Source of the DNA: Prevotella sp.
GTDB taxonomy: Bacteria > Bacteroidota > Bacteroidia > Bacteroidales > Bacteroidaceae
Length of the DNA: 64,000 nucleotides
Direction of reading: 5' to 3'
Assembly (NCBI GenBank): GCA_017627765.1
Contig: JAGAGD010000046.1
Span: 44,913-108,912, forward strand
The stretch's first letter is position 1; each line of letters opens with the position of its first letter. The position numbers and the translations under genes are program-made. Under the pieces are notes generated by a model, which had not been told where the DNA came from, did not search any database, and saw only the letters and a list, made by a program, of their open reading frames with translations. Below are positions 8,318 through 17,409 of this stretch, in pieces.

Positions 8318-9664
8318 ATGATGACTGATAAAATAAACAACATTTCCCGCTATTTCAACCTGTTTCCCGACATGGAGGAGAAACGGATTATTGTCAATCA
8401 GATAACAAGCGGAGCCGTTTTCAGAGGTGCTAACGTCTGGGTATTGGTGTTCGCCATACTCATTGCCTCGCTCGGACTCAACGTCAACTCTACTGCAGTC
8501 ATCATAGGTGCCATGCTCATTTCACCACTCATGGGACCTATCATAGCAATGGGGCTTGCCGTTGGAACTAACGACTTCGACCTGTTTCGCCAGTCGTTTA
8601 AGAACTTTGCCGTAGCAACCATAGTGAGCGTAGTGACTGCCACAGGCTTTTTCCTCATCTCTCCCTTCGGTGAAGCACAGTCAGAACTGATAGCGCGCAC
8701 ATCGCCTACACTCTACGACGTGCTTATAGCCTTCTGCGGCGGAGCAGCAGGCATAGTTGCACTCTCCACACGCGACAAGGGCAACGTCATTCCAGGAGTA
8801 GCCATAGCCACAGCACTCATGCCACCCCTATGCACCGCTGGCTACGGACTTGCATCGGGCCATTTCCTCTATTTTCTCGGAGCCATCTATCTATATTTCA
8901 TTAACACCGTCTTTATCTGCTTCGCAACAATCGTTGGAGTAAGACTGATGAAATTCAGACGAAAAGCATTCCTCAACGAGAAAGTGGCGCAGAAAGCTAA
9001 ACGCTATCTACTTTCCGTAGTGATACTCACCATCATCCCAGCCGCCTACATGACCTATCACATTGTCAGCGGCAGCATATTCAACCGCCAGCTTGCTCAA
9101 TTCGTGAAAGAAGAAATGAGCCAAAGCGGAACACAAATCATCAGATATGAAGCTGATCGCAAAGCGAAAACCGTCAGAATCGTAGCCGTAGGCAAGGAGA
9201 TTATGCCGAATGCCATACAGCAGGCTCAGCGACAACTCTCCCACTACGGCATGAAGGGCTACAGCGTTGAGGTGATTCAAGGAACATCCACCGACAGCAT
9301 CCTCCAGCTTGCCAGCAACGAACACAATAACATAAAGGTTCACGACAACTATACAAGGACCATACAGCAGCAGGCACTCGTAATAAAAGAACTGGAGAAG
9401 GAACTGGATATCTACAGAAAGCAGAAACGCATGAGCCGTGAACTGTCTCGCGAAGTGGAATTCGTCTGCCCTGCAGTTTCTCAGCTTACCGTAAGCGAGA
9501 CTACCATAAAAGTTAAGAAAGACACTATAACAACAGATAAAACCATCCCGCTCATAGTTGCAAGAGCCAAGACAAGACAACTCACTGCTGCAGAAAACGC
9601 CACTCTGCAGAAATGGCTCAGAGTGAAGACAGGTTCAGACTCTGTGCAAATGGCATGGCAATAG
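8318..9664 (+). CDS. DUF389 (TIGR00341-type) membrane protein
   Basis: 448 residues. After about 20 residues come a conserved region with repeated small-residue helices (GANVWVLVFAILIASLGLN, STAVIIGAMLISPLMGPIIA) and further membrane segments to about residue 260. This is the DUF389 core, a family of unknown function. The C-terminal 190 residues are soluble, with a predicted coiled region (VIKELEKELDIYRKQKR) and a final conserved Thr-rich part. I chose MMTDKIN at 8318 because the promoter box lies just upstream; the earlier in-frame ATGs at 8228 and 8267 would precede it. Likely monocistronic, followed by a strong bidirectional hairpin. Confidence 0.88.
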   Translation: MMTDKINNISRYFNLFPDMEEKRIIVNQITSGAVFRGANVWVLVFAILIASLGLNVNSTAVIIGAMLISPLMGPIIAMGLAVGTNDFDLFRQSFKNFAVATIVSVVTATGFFLISPFGEAQSELIARTSPTLYDVLIAFCGGAAGIVALSTRDKGNVIPGVAIATALMPPLCTAGYGLASGHFLYFLGAIYLYFINTVFICFATIVGVRLMKFRRKAFLNEKVAQKAKRYLLSVVILTIIPAAYMTYHIVSGSIFNRQLAQFVKEEMSQSGTQIIRYEADRKAKTVRIVAVGKEIMPNAIQQAQRQLSHYGMKGYSVEVIQGTSTDSILQLASNEHNNIKVHDNYTRTIQQQALVIKELEKELDIYRKQKRMSRELSREVEFVCPAVSQLTVSETTIKVKKDTITTDKTIPLIVARAKTRQLTAAENATLQKWLRVKTGSDSVQMAWQ

Positions 9665-9873
9665 CCGCAAAGCCTCCCCCACGTTGCGAACAGCCATGCC
9701 ATGTACTTTCTCATTCAGCCCAAACAAGTTTCAATAGCAGCCAATATTTTCGTCACTCAAGCTTTTCGTACTGAAGAATAATTGGGGTCAGTCTAAGGCA
9801 ATAATCAGTTGAATGTAAATCGGGTTATGACGATATATCAGTGAAAATAGGCTTTAATGCTAAAAATTGATTT

Positions 9874-9920
9874 GCAAACAAAATTCCGCTAAAGTTTAGA
9901 CTTAGCGGAATTTTGTTTGC
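9874..9920. terminator. Long perfect hairpin between convergent genes
   Basis: A 19-bp exact stem: 9874-9892 pairs with 9902-9920 around a 9-nt loop. It contains runs of A/T that can act as U tract in both directions, and lies 11 bp from the DUF6850 stop. Confidence 0.8.
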
Positions 9921-9930
9921 GGGGATATGT

Positions 9931-11604
9931 TCAGAAAGACAGAAATAATGTTATGGCTCCCCACTTCTCGTCGTGCTCATCGGGCAACTTGCTGATGGTC
10001 GGTGCAGAAGAGGGGAAACCGATGTTTCCACTATAGGCTACGTCGGCGAGACGGTTGCCGTTGCTTACATAAAGTTTACAGCTGACTCCTGCCGTCATTC
10101 TTTTCAGATTATGCTTATAGGTAAGGCTTAGGGTTGAAAAACGGAAACGGCTTGCATAGTAGGCGTATGGCGTGAAGGCATGCTGAAAGTCGAGATGCTG
10201 AATGTCTTGGTTCTGTATATCCACATCGTAGGTGTGCTTGCGGGGATGCTGCCTGCCGCAGAGAGCAGCAATGCTGATTTCGCTTTTCTTGCAGGCATGA
10301 CTAAAACCGATTTTGACATGTGGCGTGAGTGCAGAGTTTTCAATCATATAGCTGCCGACGCTATACTTTTCTTGCCGCGAAAAAGCGGATACGCCTGCTT
10401 GCAGGGAAAGCGCGAAGGAGCCCAGTTGCCGAGCGAGCCGCAGGGCGGCTGTTGTGCTGCTCTGGCTGTAGCTGTAGTTCTGCTGGGTATCGATGGTGCG
10501 GAAGTCGTATATATTGTTGGCCTTGTCAATGAGATATTCTTCTATTATATTCTCGTAGCCTCTGCGCAAAAGTATGTCGGAAGAGGCATGGAGGCTGACT
10601 GTCCACAACGATTTTGGCGAAAAGGTGAGGAGAACTTGCGGCTGAATTGTGCGGGTCTTCGACTCGTAGAGGTTGTAGATGTCGCTTTCTTCGGTCTGCA
10701 TATTGCAGAAACTATAGGCTATGGAGGCATGGAGGCGGAGTGGCTGGATTTGCGGTGAGAGATATTGGATGCGCGCGCTGAACTGGTCAACGTAGTACAT
10801 TCGCGACTTTCCGAAGAGTACAGCACTTTGGCGCACGTCGTAGAGTCCGAATCCGTAGCAGACAAAGAAACGGTCTTGCTGTCCTGGCCGCCAGTAGCGC
10901 ATTTGCACATGCTGCTTATTTCTGGCATAGCCTGCATCTATAAGCAACTTATGGCGATTGAAGTCTCTGACGACTCCAAGACTGAAACGCAGCCAAGTGG
11001 TATTGGTCAGGGCACGGGGGTCGGTCGTACGATATGCCTGTTCGCCTGTGAAAGCTATTCTGCCACCAAGTGTCCACTGCTTGCCTATGCCTATGCTATA
11101 GCTGCCGTCGACATGATAGTTCTCGAAATGGAAGTCACCTCCAATGGAGTCTGTAGAGATATATGGCAGGTAGAGCTGTGGCTGACGCATTGCGCTCCAT
11201 CCTATTCGCCGATGTATTCCTCTGGCATAATTGATGTTTCCAGCAAGTGTTCCGCTCGCGGGGGTTGAATATGTGGCGTATGCTCCAGTTCTGTAGTCGG
11301 TGCTCCCATTTCCCTGATACGGAAGGAAGTCACCCCTGGAAGACGCTCCCGACAGTCCTCCGTAGACAATGGAGCTGAACCGCGAAGTCGTTGTATCGCT
11401 CGTAACGATGTAATTAGTATAGGCAGGATTCTCAAATAGTTCTTTTTCGCTCTTAAGGTCAATGTCGTTATGCTGCGACTTGAATGTAAGTTCTGTAGGA
11501 GACAGTGTGACATCTATTCTGTCGAGCAGTTGCTGGGCAGAGACTTTACTGCCGAAAGAGACAGCCACAATTGAGATTATGATAATAGTCAGTTGATGCT
11601 TCAT
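9931..11604 (-). CDS. DUF6850-type outer membrane beta-barrel protein
   Basis: 557 residues with a signal peptide (cleavage near KVSAQQ at 22-25) and alternating amphipathic strands throughout, ending in ITLFLSF with the C-terminal aromatic usual for outer membrane barrels. I assign it to DUF6850 from its place after a DUF4876 lipoprotein and a TonB receptor and from its N-terminal plus barrel style; this is recall, not a search. Its ATG overlaps the receptor stop (ATGA), so the two are translationally coupled. Role unknown; probably an auxiliary barrel of the same import complex. Confidence 0.75.
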   Translation of the reverse strand: MKHQLTIIIISIVAVSFGSKVSAQQLLDRIDVTLSPTELTFKSQHNDIDLKSEKELFENPAYTNYIVTSDTTTSRFSSIVYGGLSGASSRGDFLPYQGNGSTDYRTGAYATYSTPASGTLAGNINYARGIHRRIGWSAMRQPQLYLPYISTDSIGGDFHFENYHVDGSYSIGIGKQWTLGGRIAFTGEQAYRTTDPRALTNTTWLRFSLGVVRDFNRHKLLIDAGYARNKQHVQMRYWRPGQQDRFFVCYGFGLYDVRQSAVLFGKSRMYYVDQFSARIQYLSPQIQPLRLHASIAYSFCNMQTEESDIYNLYESKTRTIQPQVLLTFSPKSLWTVSLHASSDILLRRGYENIIEEYLIDKANNIYDFRTIDTQQNYSYSQSSTTAALRLARQLGSFALSLQAGVSAFSRQEKYSVGSYMIENSALTPHVKIGFSHACKKSEISIAALCGRQHPRKHTYDVDIQNQDIQHLDFQHAFTPYAYYASRFRFSTLSLTYKHNLKRMTAGVSCKLYVSNGNRLADVAYSGNIGFPSSAPTISKLPDEHDEKWGAITLFLSF

Positions 11605-14396
11605 AAGTTGAAATTAAGATATAGTTCAAGTCCGAAATAAGGGTCGGTCCATTCTCGCTGGGTTATTTTTCTGCCCGACAGATATTTCGGGTTAATGTCG
11701 AGCAGTCCGTTGGCAAAGAAAGAAAGCTTTGCTCCACGGCTGAACTCCTTTGTAGCCTTTATATTCCAGAGAAAAGACACAGGTTTTTCATTACGAGCAT
11801 AGTTTACAGGCAGTATGGTGCGCTTAAGATATCTATAGGTTGCATCGTTGTCTTCAATAAGTTTTCTCATGCTGTCGTCAACGATGATTCGCTGGTTGCT
11901 CATGTCTAATATTTCTTGCGGGGTATAACAGAAATTGTCTTTATACTGCGACGTGTTCATCCAGACAATCTGAAAGAAGTTAGTCACAAAGAACTTGAAT
12001 CGCGGAATATGGGTATTTACCCATATATTGGTATTTAGCCTTCGATATTGATTGCGGGCATTGTTGTCGTAGATGCCTACATAGGGGTATTCCTTGCCAG
12101 CAATCTTCACATTCGGGTAATAAAAAAGAGGCAACGACGAAGAATAGTCGGTCTGATAGTAGGCTCCGTTGACTTCAAAACTTGTCTGCAATGCTTTTAT
12201 CTTGGGGATTATCAGTCTGTATTCTACTCCCCGCTTAGTCACTGTGCTGCTGTTCATCACTCGTTGTGAGGTTGTGAAAAGACTGTATTTTTCGCTTATA
12301 TAGTCTTCTTTTTCAGGACGTTTGTTGCTTATATCCACACCTGGGCGGAGCATAGTGTAGAGGTCGTAGGTAATTGGATAATACTCTGTGAAATACTCAT
12401 AGCCTGTAGCAGAATGTTCATAGAATGCTGTAAGCGACAGGCTAAGTCCACGATATTCAGCATCCCACCCAACTTCAAACTTCCTGTTCTTGTTAGCTTT
12501 CAGGTTACGGTTAGTCATATCGTAGATGTTGGTATATGTAATAAGGTGTCGGTAACGTTCATCGTCGGTGAAGGCATTGAGCATGTAGAAGTCTTTGTAG
12601 AGTTTCTCAGGATAAAGATAGTCGAGTGTAGGCATCTTGGTTTCCTCACCATATCCAAACCTTATTGTGTTTCTGAACGACTGACCAAATGTGTATGATA
12701 CATTAGTTCTAGGGTCAACAACCACCTTGTTGTGCAGCAGATAGTCGCCAGGAATGTTCATAAGCATTGAAGACCGACCGCCGAGCGACAGAAGAAACAT
12801 ATTGCCACTTTCGCTATCGGCGATGAAATCAGTCTGCAAGTAGGCAGCACCATTTCCCAAAGCTGGGATGGAATTGTTTGGTCTCGGGCGCATATATGAG
12901 TTGTCGTAGGGGAAAGGCGGACGATGTTCGTCGGTAATCACAGCCCCACGTCCATGATTCTTTACATTAGTATATTCCAAACCATACTGCATTTTCAGCA
13001 TCCTGTGGGGAAGCAGGGTCCACCGCGAAGTGGCATTGAGTTGCATAAACAGGTTAAGCGGCTTATTGTCAATAACAAAATCGCTATAGTATTTGCCTGG
13101 CAAGTAAAGCCCCTCATGCTCACCCTCATCATAGGCAAGTGGCACATTTAAAGGTCCCGACGAGGAAATAACCATTCTGTGACGACTAATCTTGTCATGA
13201 GTGAAATCGCCAGAAAAAATCATTTCCACCTGCTCAATGAAAGGAAGTTGCAACGACAGATTACCTTTCAGCATCAGTGCTGTGCGCGAATAGTCTGCCT
13301 TGTATCGCTCATCATATTCGTAGGTAAGCTCGTCTTTCTTCATCTTGTTTGTGGTTATGGTCTGACTGAGTCTTCCGTCAAGGTCTAAGTTGTATCTGCC
13401 AATCCTTATTTTATTATTATAATAAACTTGTCCTGTAAGTCTTGAGAACTTGTCGGTTTCCTCTCGCACATCATTTATGGAATTTAGATAGTCAACACCA
13501 GCATGAAGCGTGCCCGACTTTTCTCCGAGCCGCCATCCCTTACCAGCATAGGCGAGTTTTGTCTTTAGGTCTGACTTCAGCCTTACTCGCAGTGGAGTTA
13601 CTCCTCGTTTTGACGTAATGCTTATCATTCCGCTTGACAAGTTGCCATAGCGTGCAGAAGAAATGCCTTGCGTAAATTCAATGCTCTGAATATGATCGGT
13701 GGATATATAGCGCATATCGTTTCCCTGATTTATACCAGAACGGCGAGTTATCTCAGAGTCATACCAGTTTGAATTGCTCTCGGTAACGCCAACAAGCTGT
13801 GTCCTTATTCCGTCATTTGAAATAGGAGCACCATCTGTAACTATTCCTACACCAAGCGATGTGTTGGCATCTTCGCCTACCTGTCGCGATGTTATCTTAG
13901 AGAATTTGGTCAAATCGTTCTCCTTATAAACATTTCCAGGCAATAGCAACATTACGTCGGCAATGGAGGTTGGCTGTATATATTCAAGTGCAGATTCGTC
14001 AACGACAACTTTACCGCGCTTGCTACGCTTTGACATGACTTCAAATTCGGGCAGAGCAAAAGTAGAACTCTGCAACTTCAGACTTAAAGTAACATTCCGA
14101 CTTACACTGATTTGTTTTTTCAAAGGAGAAAAACCAAGACACTCCACTTGCAGCAGGTGGTTGCCTGACGGTACATTATGGAGTTCGAAATTGCCGTCAA
14201 TATCGCAGATTGTACGCAACTCTATCTGCTGAATACTAACGATGGCGAAGCTTGCAGCTTCACCATCGTAGTCGGTCATGATTCTGCCCTTAACCGTATA
14301 GTTGCCAGAACTATGGCTTTGGCTATGGCTTTCAATAGGCAAGAACAGCAAAAGCAGAATCAAAAAAGGAAATCTGTCAATTATTTGTCTAAACAT
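11601..14396 (-). CDS. TonB-dependent receptor with N-terminal carboxypeptidase-like domain
   Basis: 931 residues. Signal peptide 1-26; CarboxypepD_reg-like beta-sandwich about 33-112 (YTVKGRIMTDYDGEAASF); plug domain from about 130, with an atypical TonB-box region and motifs DGAPISNDG and SIEFTQGISSARYGN; then a 22-strand-type barrel ending FGLELYLNFNL. No SusD partner is present, so this is not a classic SusCD pair; the partner appears to be the DUF4876 lipoprotein. Substrate unknown; no heme- or siderophore-specific motif is visible. Middle gene of a three-gene operon, 8 bp from the DUF4876 stop. Confidence 0.9.
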   Translation of the reverse strand: MFRQIIDRFPFLILLLLFLPIESHSQSHSSGNYTVKGRIMTDYDGEAASFAIVSIQQIELRTICDIDGNFELHNVPSGNHLLQVECLGFSPLKKQISVSRNVTLSLKLQSSTFALPEFEVMSKRSKRGKVVVDESALEYIQPTSIADVMLLLPGNVYKENDLTKFSKITSRQVGEDANTSLGVGIVTDGAPISNDGIRTQLVGVTESNSNWYDSEITRRSGINQGNDMRYISTDHIQSIEFTQGISSARYGNLSSGMISITSKRGVTPLRVRLKSDLKTKLAYAGKGWRLGEKSGTLHAGVDYLNSINDVREETDKFSRLTGQVYYNNKIRIGRYNLDLDGRLSQTITTNKMKKDELTYEYDERYKADYSRTALMLKGNLSLQLPFIEQVEMIFSGDFTHDKISRHRMVISSSGPLNVPLAYDEGEHEGLYLPGKYYSDFVIDNKPLNLFMQLNATSRWTLLPHRMLKMQYGLEYTNVKNHGRGAVITDEHRPPFPYDNSYMRPRPNNSIPALGNGAAYLQTDFIADSESGNMFLLSLGGRSSMLMNIPGDYLLHNKVVVDPRTNVSYTFGQSFRNTIRFGYGEETKMPTLDYLYPEKLYKDFYMLNAFTDDERYRHLITYTNIYDMTNRNLKANKNRKFEVGWDAEYRGLSLSLTAFYEHSATGYEYFTEYYPITYDLYTMLRPGVDISNKRPEKEDYISEKYSLFTTSQRVMNSSTVTKRGVEYRLIIPKIKALQTSFEVNGAYYQTDYSSSLPLFYYPNVKIAGKEYPYVGIYDNNARNQYRRLNTNIWVNTHIPRFKFFVTNFFQIVWMNTSQYKDNFCYTPQEILDMSNQRIIVDDSMRKLIEDNDATYRYLKRTILPVNYARNEKPVSFLWNIKATKEFSRGAKLSFFANGLLDINPKYLSGRKITQREWTDPYFGLELYLNFNL

Positions 14397-14404
14397 TTTT
14401 CGAC

Positions 14405-15700
14405 TTAATTATTACGCCAGTTAGGTCCAAAGGAAGTCTGACCCTTCCTCATCACAATGTCATCTGAACTGTTGTTCGTGTCCTGATAGAAGGTCTTGTT
14501 TCCAACCTTTATCTCTTTGCGAATGCACAATTCCTGACGATGGCAACCTGTAACAAGGAATTTACCACGATCAAGCACCTCAGGAATGACACGAGTTTTA
14601 ACATCCTGTGGCACGTCGCTTGTCTGAACAGCATCTAAGACTTCAGATGCAGGCACATAGAGTATGTTGATATCTATCTCGCCAGCAGGTGTAGTCTCTG
14701 TTGCTTCAACATAAGTCTTAGAACGAACAGTGTGACTTTCAACAAAAGCCTTGATTGTTGACTCTTCACCATTTGGCAGACGGAACATCAAAGGCGAAAC
14801 ATAACCGCGTGGATGCAAGAAGAATCCATAACTGTCTTCATTTTCTGTTAATATCAGATTTGGAACATTAGGATTGTCTATATCTCCGCTGTTTGGACCA
14901 TAGTAAATTTCAAAGTCCGCGCCTCTAAGGTCAACGGAATTATCATATCCTTCAACACTAGAATGGTCTATTGCCGTAAAGGCTACAACAAGTTTGCCAC
15001 CAGGAGCAATAGGATGATCTTTACCTGAACCTGGAATTGTCACGAAACCACCAATTGGAATACGGTCTTGATAAAACTCATCATACCATATTCTTTTTTC
15101 TTGCCATGACAAGTGCATGGTGACACCGACACTTATGCCATCAGCATAGAGAACTTCTTCTGTTGGATTGAACAAAACGAAATACTGGTCTGGATGCATC
15201 ATTCTGCCTGAATTAGTCTCTCCGTTGAAGAATATTTCACTGAAAATGATGTCCTTGCCGAGTGCACTCTGCGGAAGTGTACTTAAATATCCGTTGACTT
15301 CCTGCGACTCGTTTGCAATACTTACATTCTCCATGCGCAAAGAAACTACAACATCATCACCAGCACTGCCCATTCCGCTCGAATTATTTCCACCACCTTG
15401 CATGAGGTCTTCATACTTTATGGTCTTCTCAATAGAGATGTTATATGTGCCACGAGTCAGTTGTACCTGAGCCTTACCACTGGCATCAAGTGGAAATTTG
15501 TGAGTATTCTGACTACGCACTTCAGTAAAGGTAACGTCTGTTCCCTCCATAAGACTAATAGGGAACACTCCCTCAACCTTAGGAATTGCACTGAAAAGTA
15601 CGTTTACTTTGCCTTCGTTTTCGTCATCGTCGCTACACGATGTCAGAAACAAAGGACATAGCAATGTTGCCAAAAGCAACTTAAAAGATAAATGTTTCAT
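14405..15700 (-). CDS. DUF4876 lipoprotein, partner of the TonB receptor
   Basis: 431 residues. Lipoprotein signal with lipobox LTSC (Cys22) followed by an acidic stretch (SDDDENEG) that in Bacteroidetes can act as a surface-export signal. The body holds an N-terminal beta-sandwich (VNVLFSAIPKVEGVFPISL...) and a DUF4876-like region (DIIFSEIFFNGETNSGRMMHPDQYF). The opening resembles adhesin-like extracellular domains. First gene of the operon, with a -7 box 87 bp upstream. Probably surface-exposed and substrate-binding, by analogy with other receptor-lipoprotein pairs; not proven. Confidence 0.8.
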   Translation of the reverse strand: MKHLSFKLLLATLLCPLFLTSCSDDDENEGKVNVLFSAIPKVEGVFPISLMEGTDVTFTEVRSQNTHKFPLDASGKAQVQLTRGTYNISIEKTIKYEDLMQGGGNNSSGMGSAGDDVVVSLRMENVSIANESQEVNGYLSTLPQSALGKDIIFSEIFFNGETNSGRMMHPDQYFVLFNPTEEVLYADGISVGVTMHLSWQEKRIWYDEFYQDRIPIGGFVTIPGSGKDHPIAPGGKLVVAFTAIDHSSVEGYDNSVDLRGADFEIYYGPNSGDIDNPNVPNLILTENEDSYGFFLHPRGYVSPLMFRLPNGEESTIKAFVESHTVRSKTYVEATETTPAGEIDINILYVPASEVLDAVQTSDVPQDVKTRVIPEVLDRGKFLVTGCHRQELCIRKEIKVGNKTFYQDTNNSSDDIVMRKGQTSFGPNWRNN

Positions 15701-15786
15701 TTTGTTGATTGTTAAAAAAATAATTGAATTGGTTTTTGTGAATTATAAACAATGTAATATGTTTTATTGTTTTGTGTTGTCGGATG

Positions 15787-15794
15787 CAAAGATA
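15787..15794 (-). promoter_or_regulatory. -7 box for the DUF4876-TonB-DUF6850 operon
   Basis: TATCTTTG on the minus strand; leader of about 80 nt, A/T-rich. Confidence 0.55.
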
Positions 15795-15938
15795 AGGCGA
15801 TTAAAAGATAGCAGCAATACTTAAAAAAGATGATTTTATGCAAAAATTTTCTACTAAATTATTATTAGTCAGACCGTTTCCCTATCTATCTTCTGAACAA
15901 ATATGACTGAAAAATTTGCACATTAACGGATAAAGAGG

Positions 15939-15946
15939 TAAATTTG
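15939..15946 (+). promoter_or_regulatory. -7 box for the small HTH gene
   Basis: TAAATTTG, 45 bp before the ATG at 15991; divergent from the DUF4876 operon promoter about 145 bp away. Confidence 0.5.
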
Positions 15947-15990
15947 CAAGCATAAAATCTTATAAGAAATAGACAAAGGATTTTTCACAG

Positions 15991-16266
15991 ATGGAAAAGA
16001 AGCATTGGGAGTTGCGGAAACTATTAGAGGCTGTTGAGCGTGAACTAAACTGGAAACCTCTAAAGCCTATTGCTCTGTCGAAGGTGAAGCGTTATCTGTC
16101 AGGGCACGAAAAGCCAAGCCACGAAACGCTTGACCGCATATCCCTATTCGTAGGTTTCCAAGACTGGGAAAGCTTTCAGAAAGCCCTTCACGGAGAAGCT
16201 GATGGGCAAGAAAACTATGAAGCAAGTGATTTTACCGAAATATTGAATAAAAATAAAGAAGAATAA
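15991..16266 (+). CDS. Small helix-turn-helix-like protein
   Basis: 91 residues. Residues 6-66 (LRKLLEAVERELNWK, PIALSKVKRYLSGHEKPSHE, TLDRISLFVGFQDWESFQKA) read like the short Bacteroidetes XRE/HTH domain that judges a position in a ranked list (a 'W..F' signature near the end). The C-terminal 25 residues are acidic and probably disordered. It could regulate the divergent DUF4876 operon or itself; this is inference from position. Confidence 0.65.
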   Translation: MEKKHWELRKLLEAVERELNWKPLKPIALSKVKRYLSGHEKPSHETLDRISLFVGFQDWESFQKALHGEADGQENYEASDFTEILNKNKEE

Positions 16267-16284
16267 ATATTTAAAGTTGCTTTT

Positions 16285-16391
16285 ATTTTCTGAATAGATG
16301 GAAACAAAAAAGGAAACTCCTTGCCTGCGGCAAATGCTTCTTAAACAATCTTAATTAAATCCACTTTTAAATAATATATTATTTGTTCTTA
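16285..16391 (-). pseudogene. Decayed partial copy of rplS (3' flank fused to 5' end)
   Basis: 16285-16320 repeats the sequence just downstream of intact rplS (17613-17648) with one mismatch. 16321-16391 repeats the first codons and upstream region of rplS (18026-18096) with four mismatches in 71. The roughly 377 bp between these two blocks in the intact locus are absent. The start codon is changed (ATG to GTG on the minus strand). It is a non-functional remnant of a second rplS locus, joined directly to the small membrane-protein pseudogene. Confidence 0.85.
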
Positions 16392-16603
16392 TGCTTGAAT
16401 TTTCCTAAAACAAGAATAAATAGTACTATAAGTGTTACATACTTTATGGTATTAAGCATACCCCAAATGAATGAATGTGCTGTTTAAGGATAACCATCGT
16501 AGAAATTACGAATAAGCATATATGCAAACTCTATTATTGCTAAAACAATCACAATCTTAAGTATTAGCCAAAACTTATTATATATGTGTTTATAACTTTT
16601 CAT
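16379..16603 (-). pseudogene. Two-TM small membrane protein gene with an in-frame stop
   Basis: Starting at the ATG on 16603, codons 1-39 give a basic N-terminus, one membrane helix (FWLILKIVIVLAIIEFAYM) and the loop NFYDGYP. A TAA then occurs at codon 40, and the same frame continues with 34 more sensible codons (TAHSFIWGMLNTIKYVTLIV...) containing a second helix and ending in a lysine-rich tail. The whole reads as one two-helix protein of about 73 residues with a nonsense mutation. The last codons lie inside the rplS-like remnant. General plan (basic N-terminus, helix, DGY loop, helix, KK tail) matches the gene at 16696. Confidence 0.6.
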
Positions 16604-16695
16604 ACATATTTAAAATAATTTGGATAAATCTGATGTAAGTAAAATTGATGCAAATTGCAATTGTAATTCATTGATAAAGAATTTTTATTTATTTC

Positions 16696-16929
16696 TTATT
16701 TTTTCTTTAAAAAAGCTGTTCCAATTAGAGCAAACATTATACCATAGAAAAACATTCGATCAGAAGCTCTAAATATAATTCTAAATAAATTACGGAAAGA
16801 AATCTCATATCCATCAACTGCATGCTCAATTAAAAGCAATACAAAACCGGTAACAAAAGCAGTAATTATTAAATCCAACACAATTAATATGTTCTTTTTC
16901 GTAAAACGCCTTTTCCAATTTATATTCAT
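16696..16929 (-). CDS. Small two-TM membrane protein, unknown
   Basis: 77 residues: basic start (MNINWKRRFTKKN), helix about 13-35, loop with VDGYEISFRNLF, second helix about 57-73, terminal KKK. Unrecognised family. AT-rich compared with the housekeeping genes around it. Positioned after the frameshifted lipoprotein on the same strand; small two-helix proteins beside secreted peptides are sometimes immunity proteins, but nothing here proves it. Confidence 0.6.
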   Translation of the reverse strand: MNINWKRRFTKKNILIVLDLIITAFVTGFVLLLIEHAVDGYEISFRNLFRIIFRASDRMFFYGIMFALIGTAFLKKK

Positions 16930-17044
16930 ATATTTTTAGGCAATTTGTTTTTGAGAGAACAAATGGATATTCCATAATCCTATCACATTTGTTTCAGAAA
17001 GATTTATGTTATTCCTCACAAAATTTATTGAGGAATCTGTTTTG

Positions 17045-17409
17045 TCAAAATAACAATACATAAAAAAAAACTATTTTATAAGCCAAAGCCACACTACCCC
17101 AAGCTGCAACTTCAACTACATTTTTAGCAACATCTTCAAGTACCTTTCTAATTAAACGTTTTAGTCCGGTCTTTGTTATATATCCAGCTCCACCCATTAG
17201 AACTAAAGTATAACCAATATCAATCATATTAATACCCAATGCTTCAAAGAGGCATCCATCAACTGAAGCCTTAAACATCTGTAAGCCATCAACATCTTTT
17301 TGTACAAATACATCAGAATTTTGAGAAAACTCGGAATCCTCATTATTACTGCATGAGGTTAAAATACAAAAAGAACAAATTGTCAAAAAAAATAAATTCT
17401 CTTTTTCAT
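17045..17409 (-). pseudogene. Lipoprotein gene out of frame at a T8 tract in the signal peptide
   Basis: The frame from about 17386 to 17045 encodes a lipobox LTSC followed by SNNEDSEFSQNSD and a hydrophobic, glycine-containing C-terminal half (DIGYTLVLMGGAGYITK, EVAAWGSVALAYK). The only suitable ATG (17409, MKKRIYFF) is in another frame. One extra T in the run of eight T (17385-17392) would join them into a classical lipoprotein signal peptide. As read, the gene is a frameshift; slippage, a sequence error or phase variation are all possible. A second run of nine T (17062-17070) sits near the stop, where losing one T would extend the protein by about 41 residues. Confidence 0.6.

Noticed and set aside
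16938-17063. 41-codon ATG frame after the frameshifted lipoprotein
   Set aside because: Could be its C-terminus if the T9 run loses one base; a hairpin (TTCCTCA/TGAGGAA) covers it and nothing independent supports a gene.
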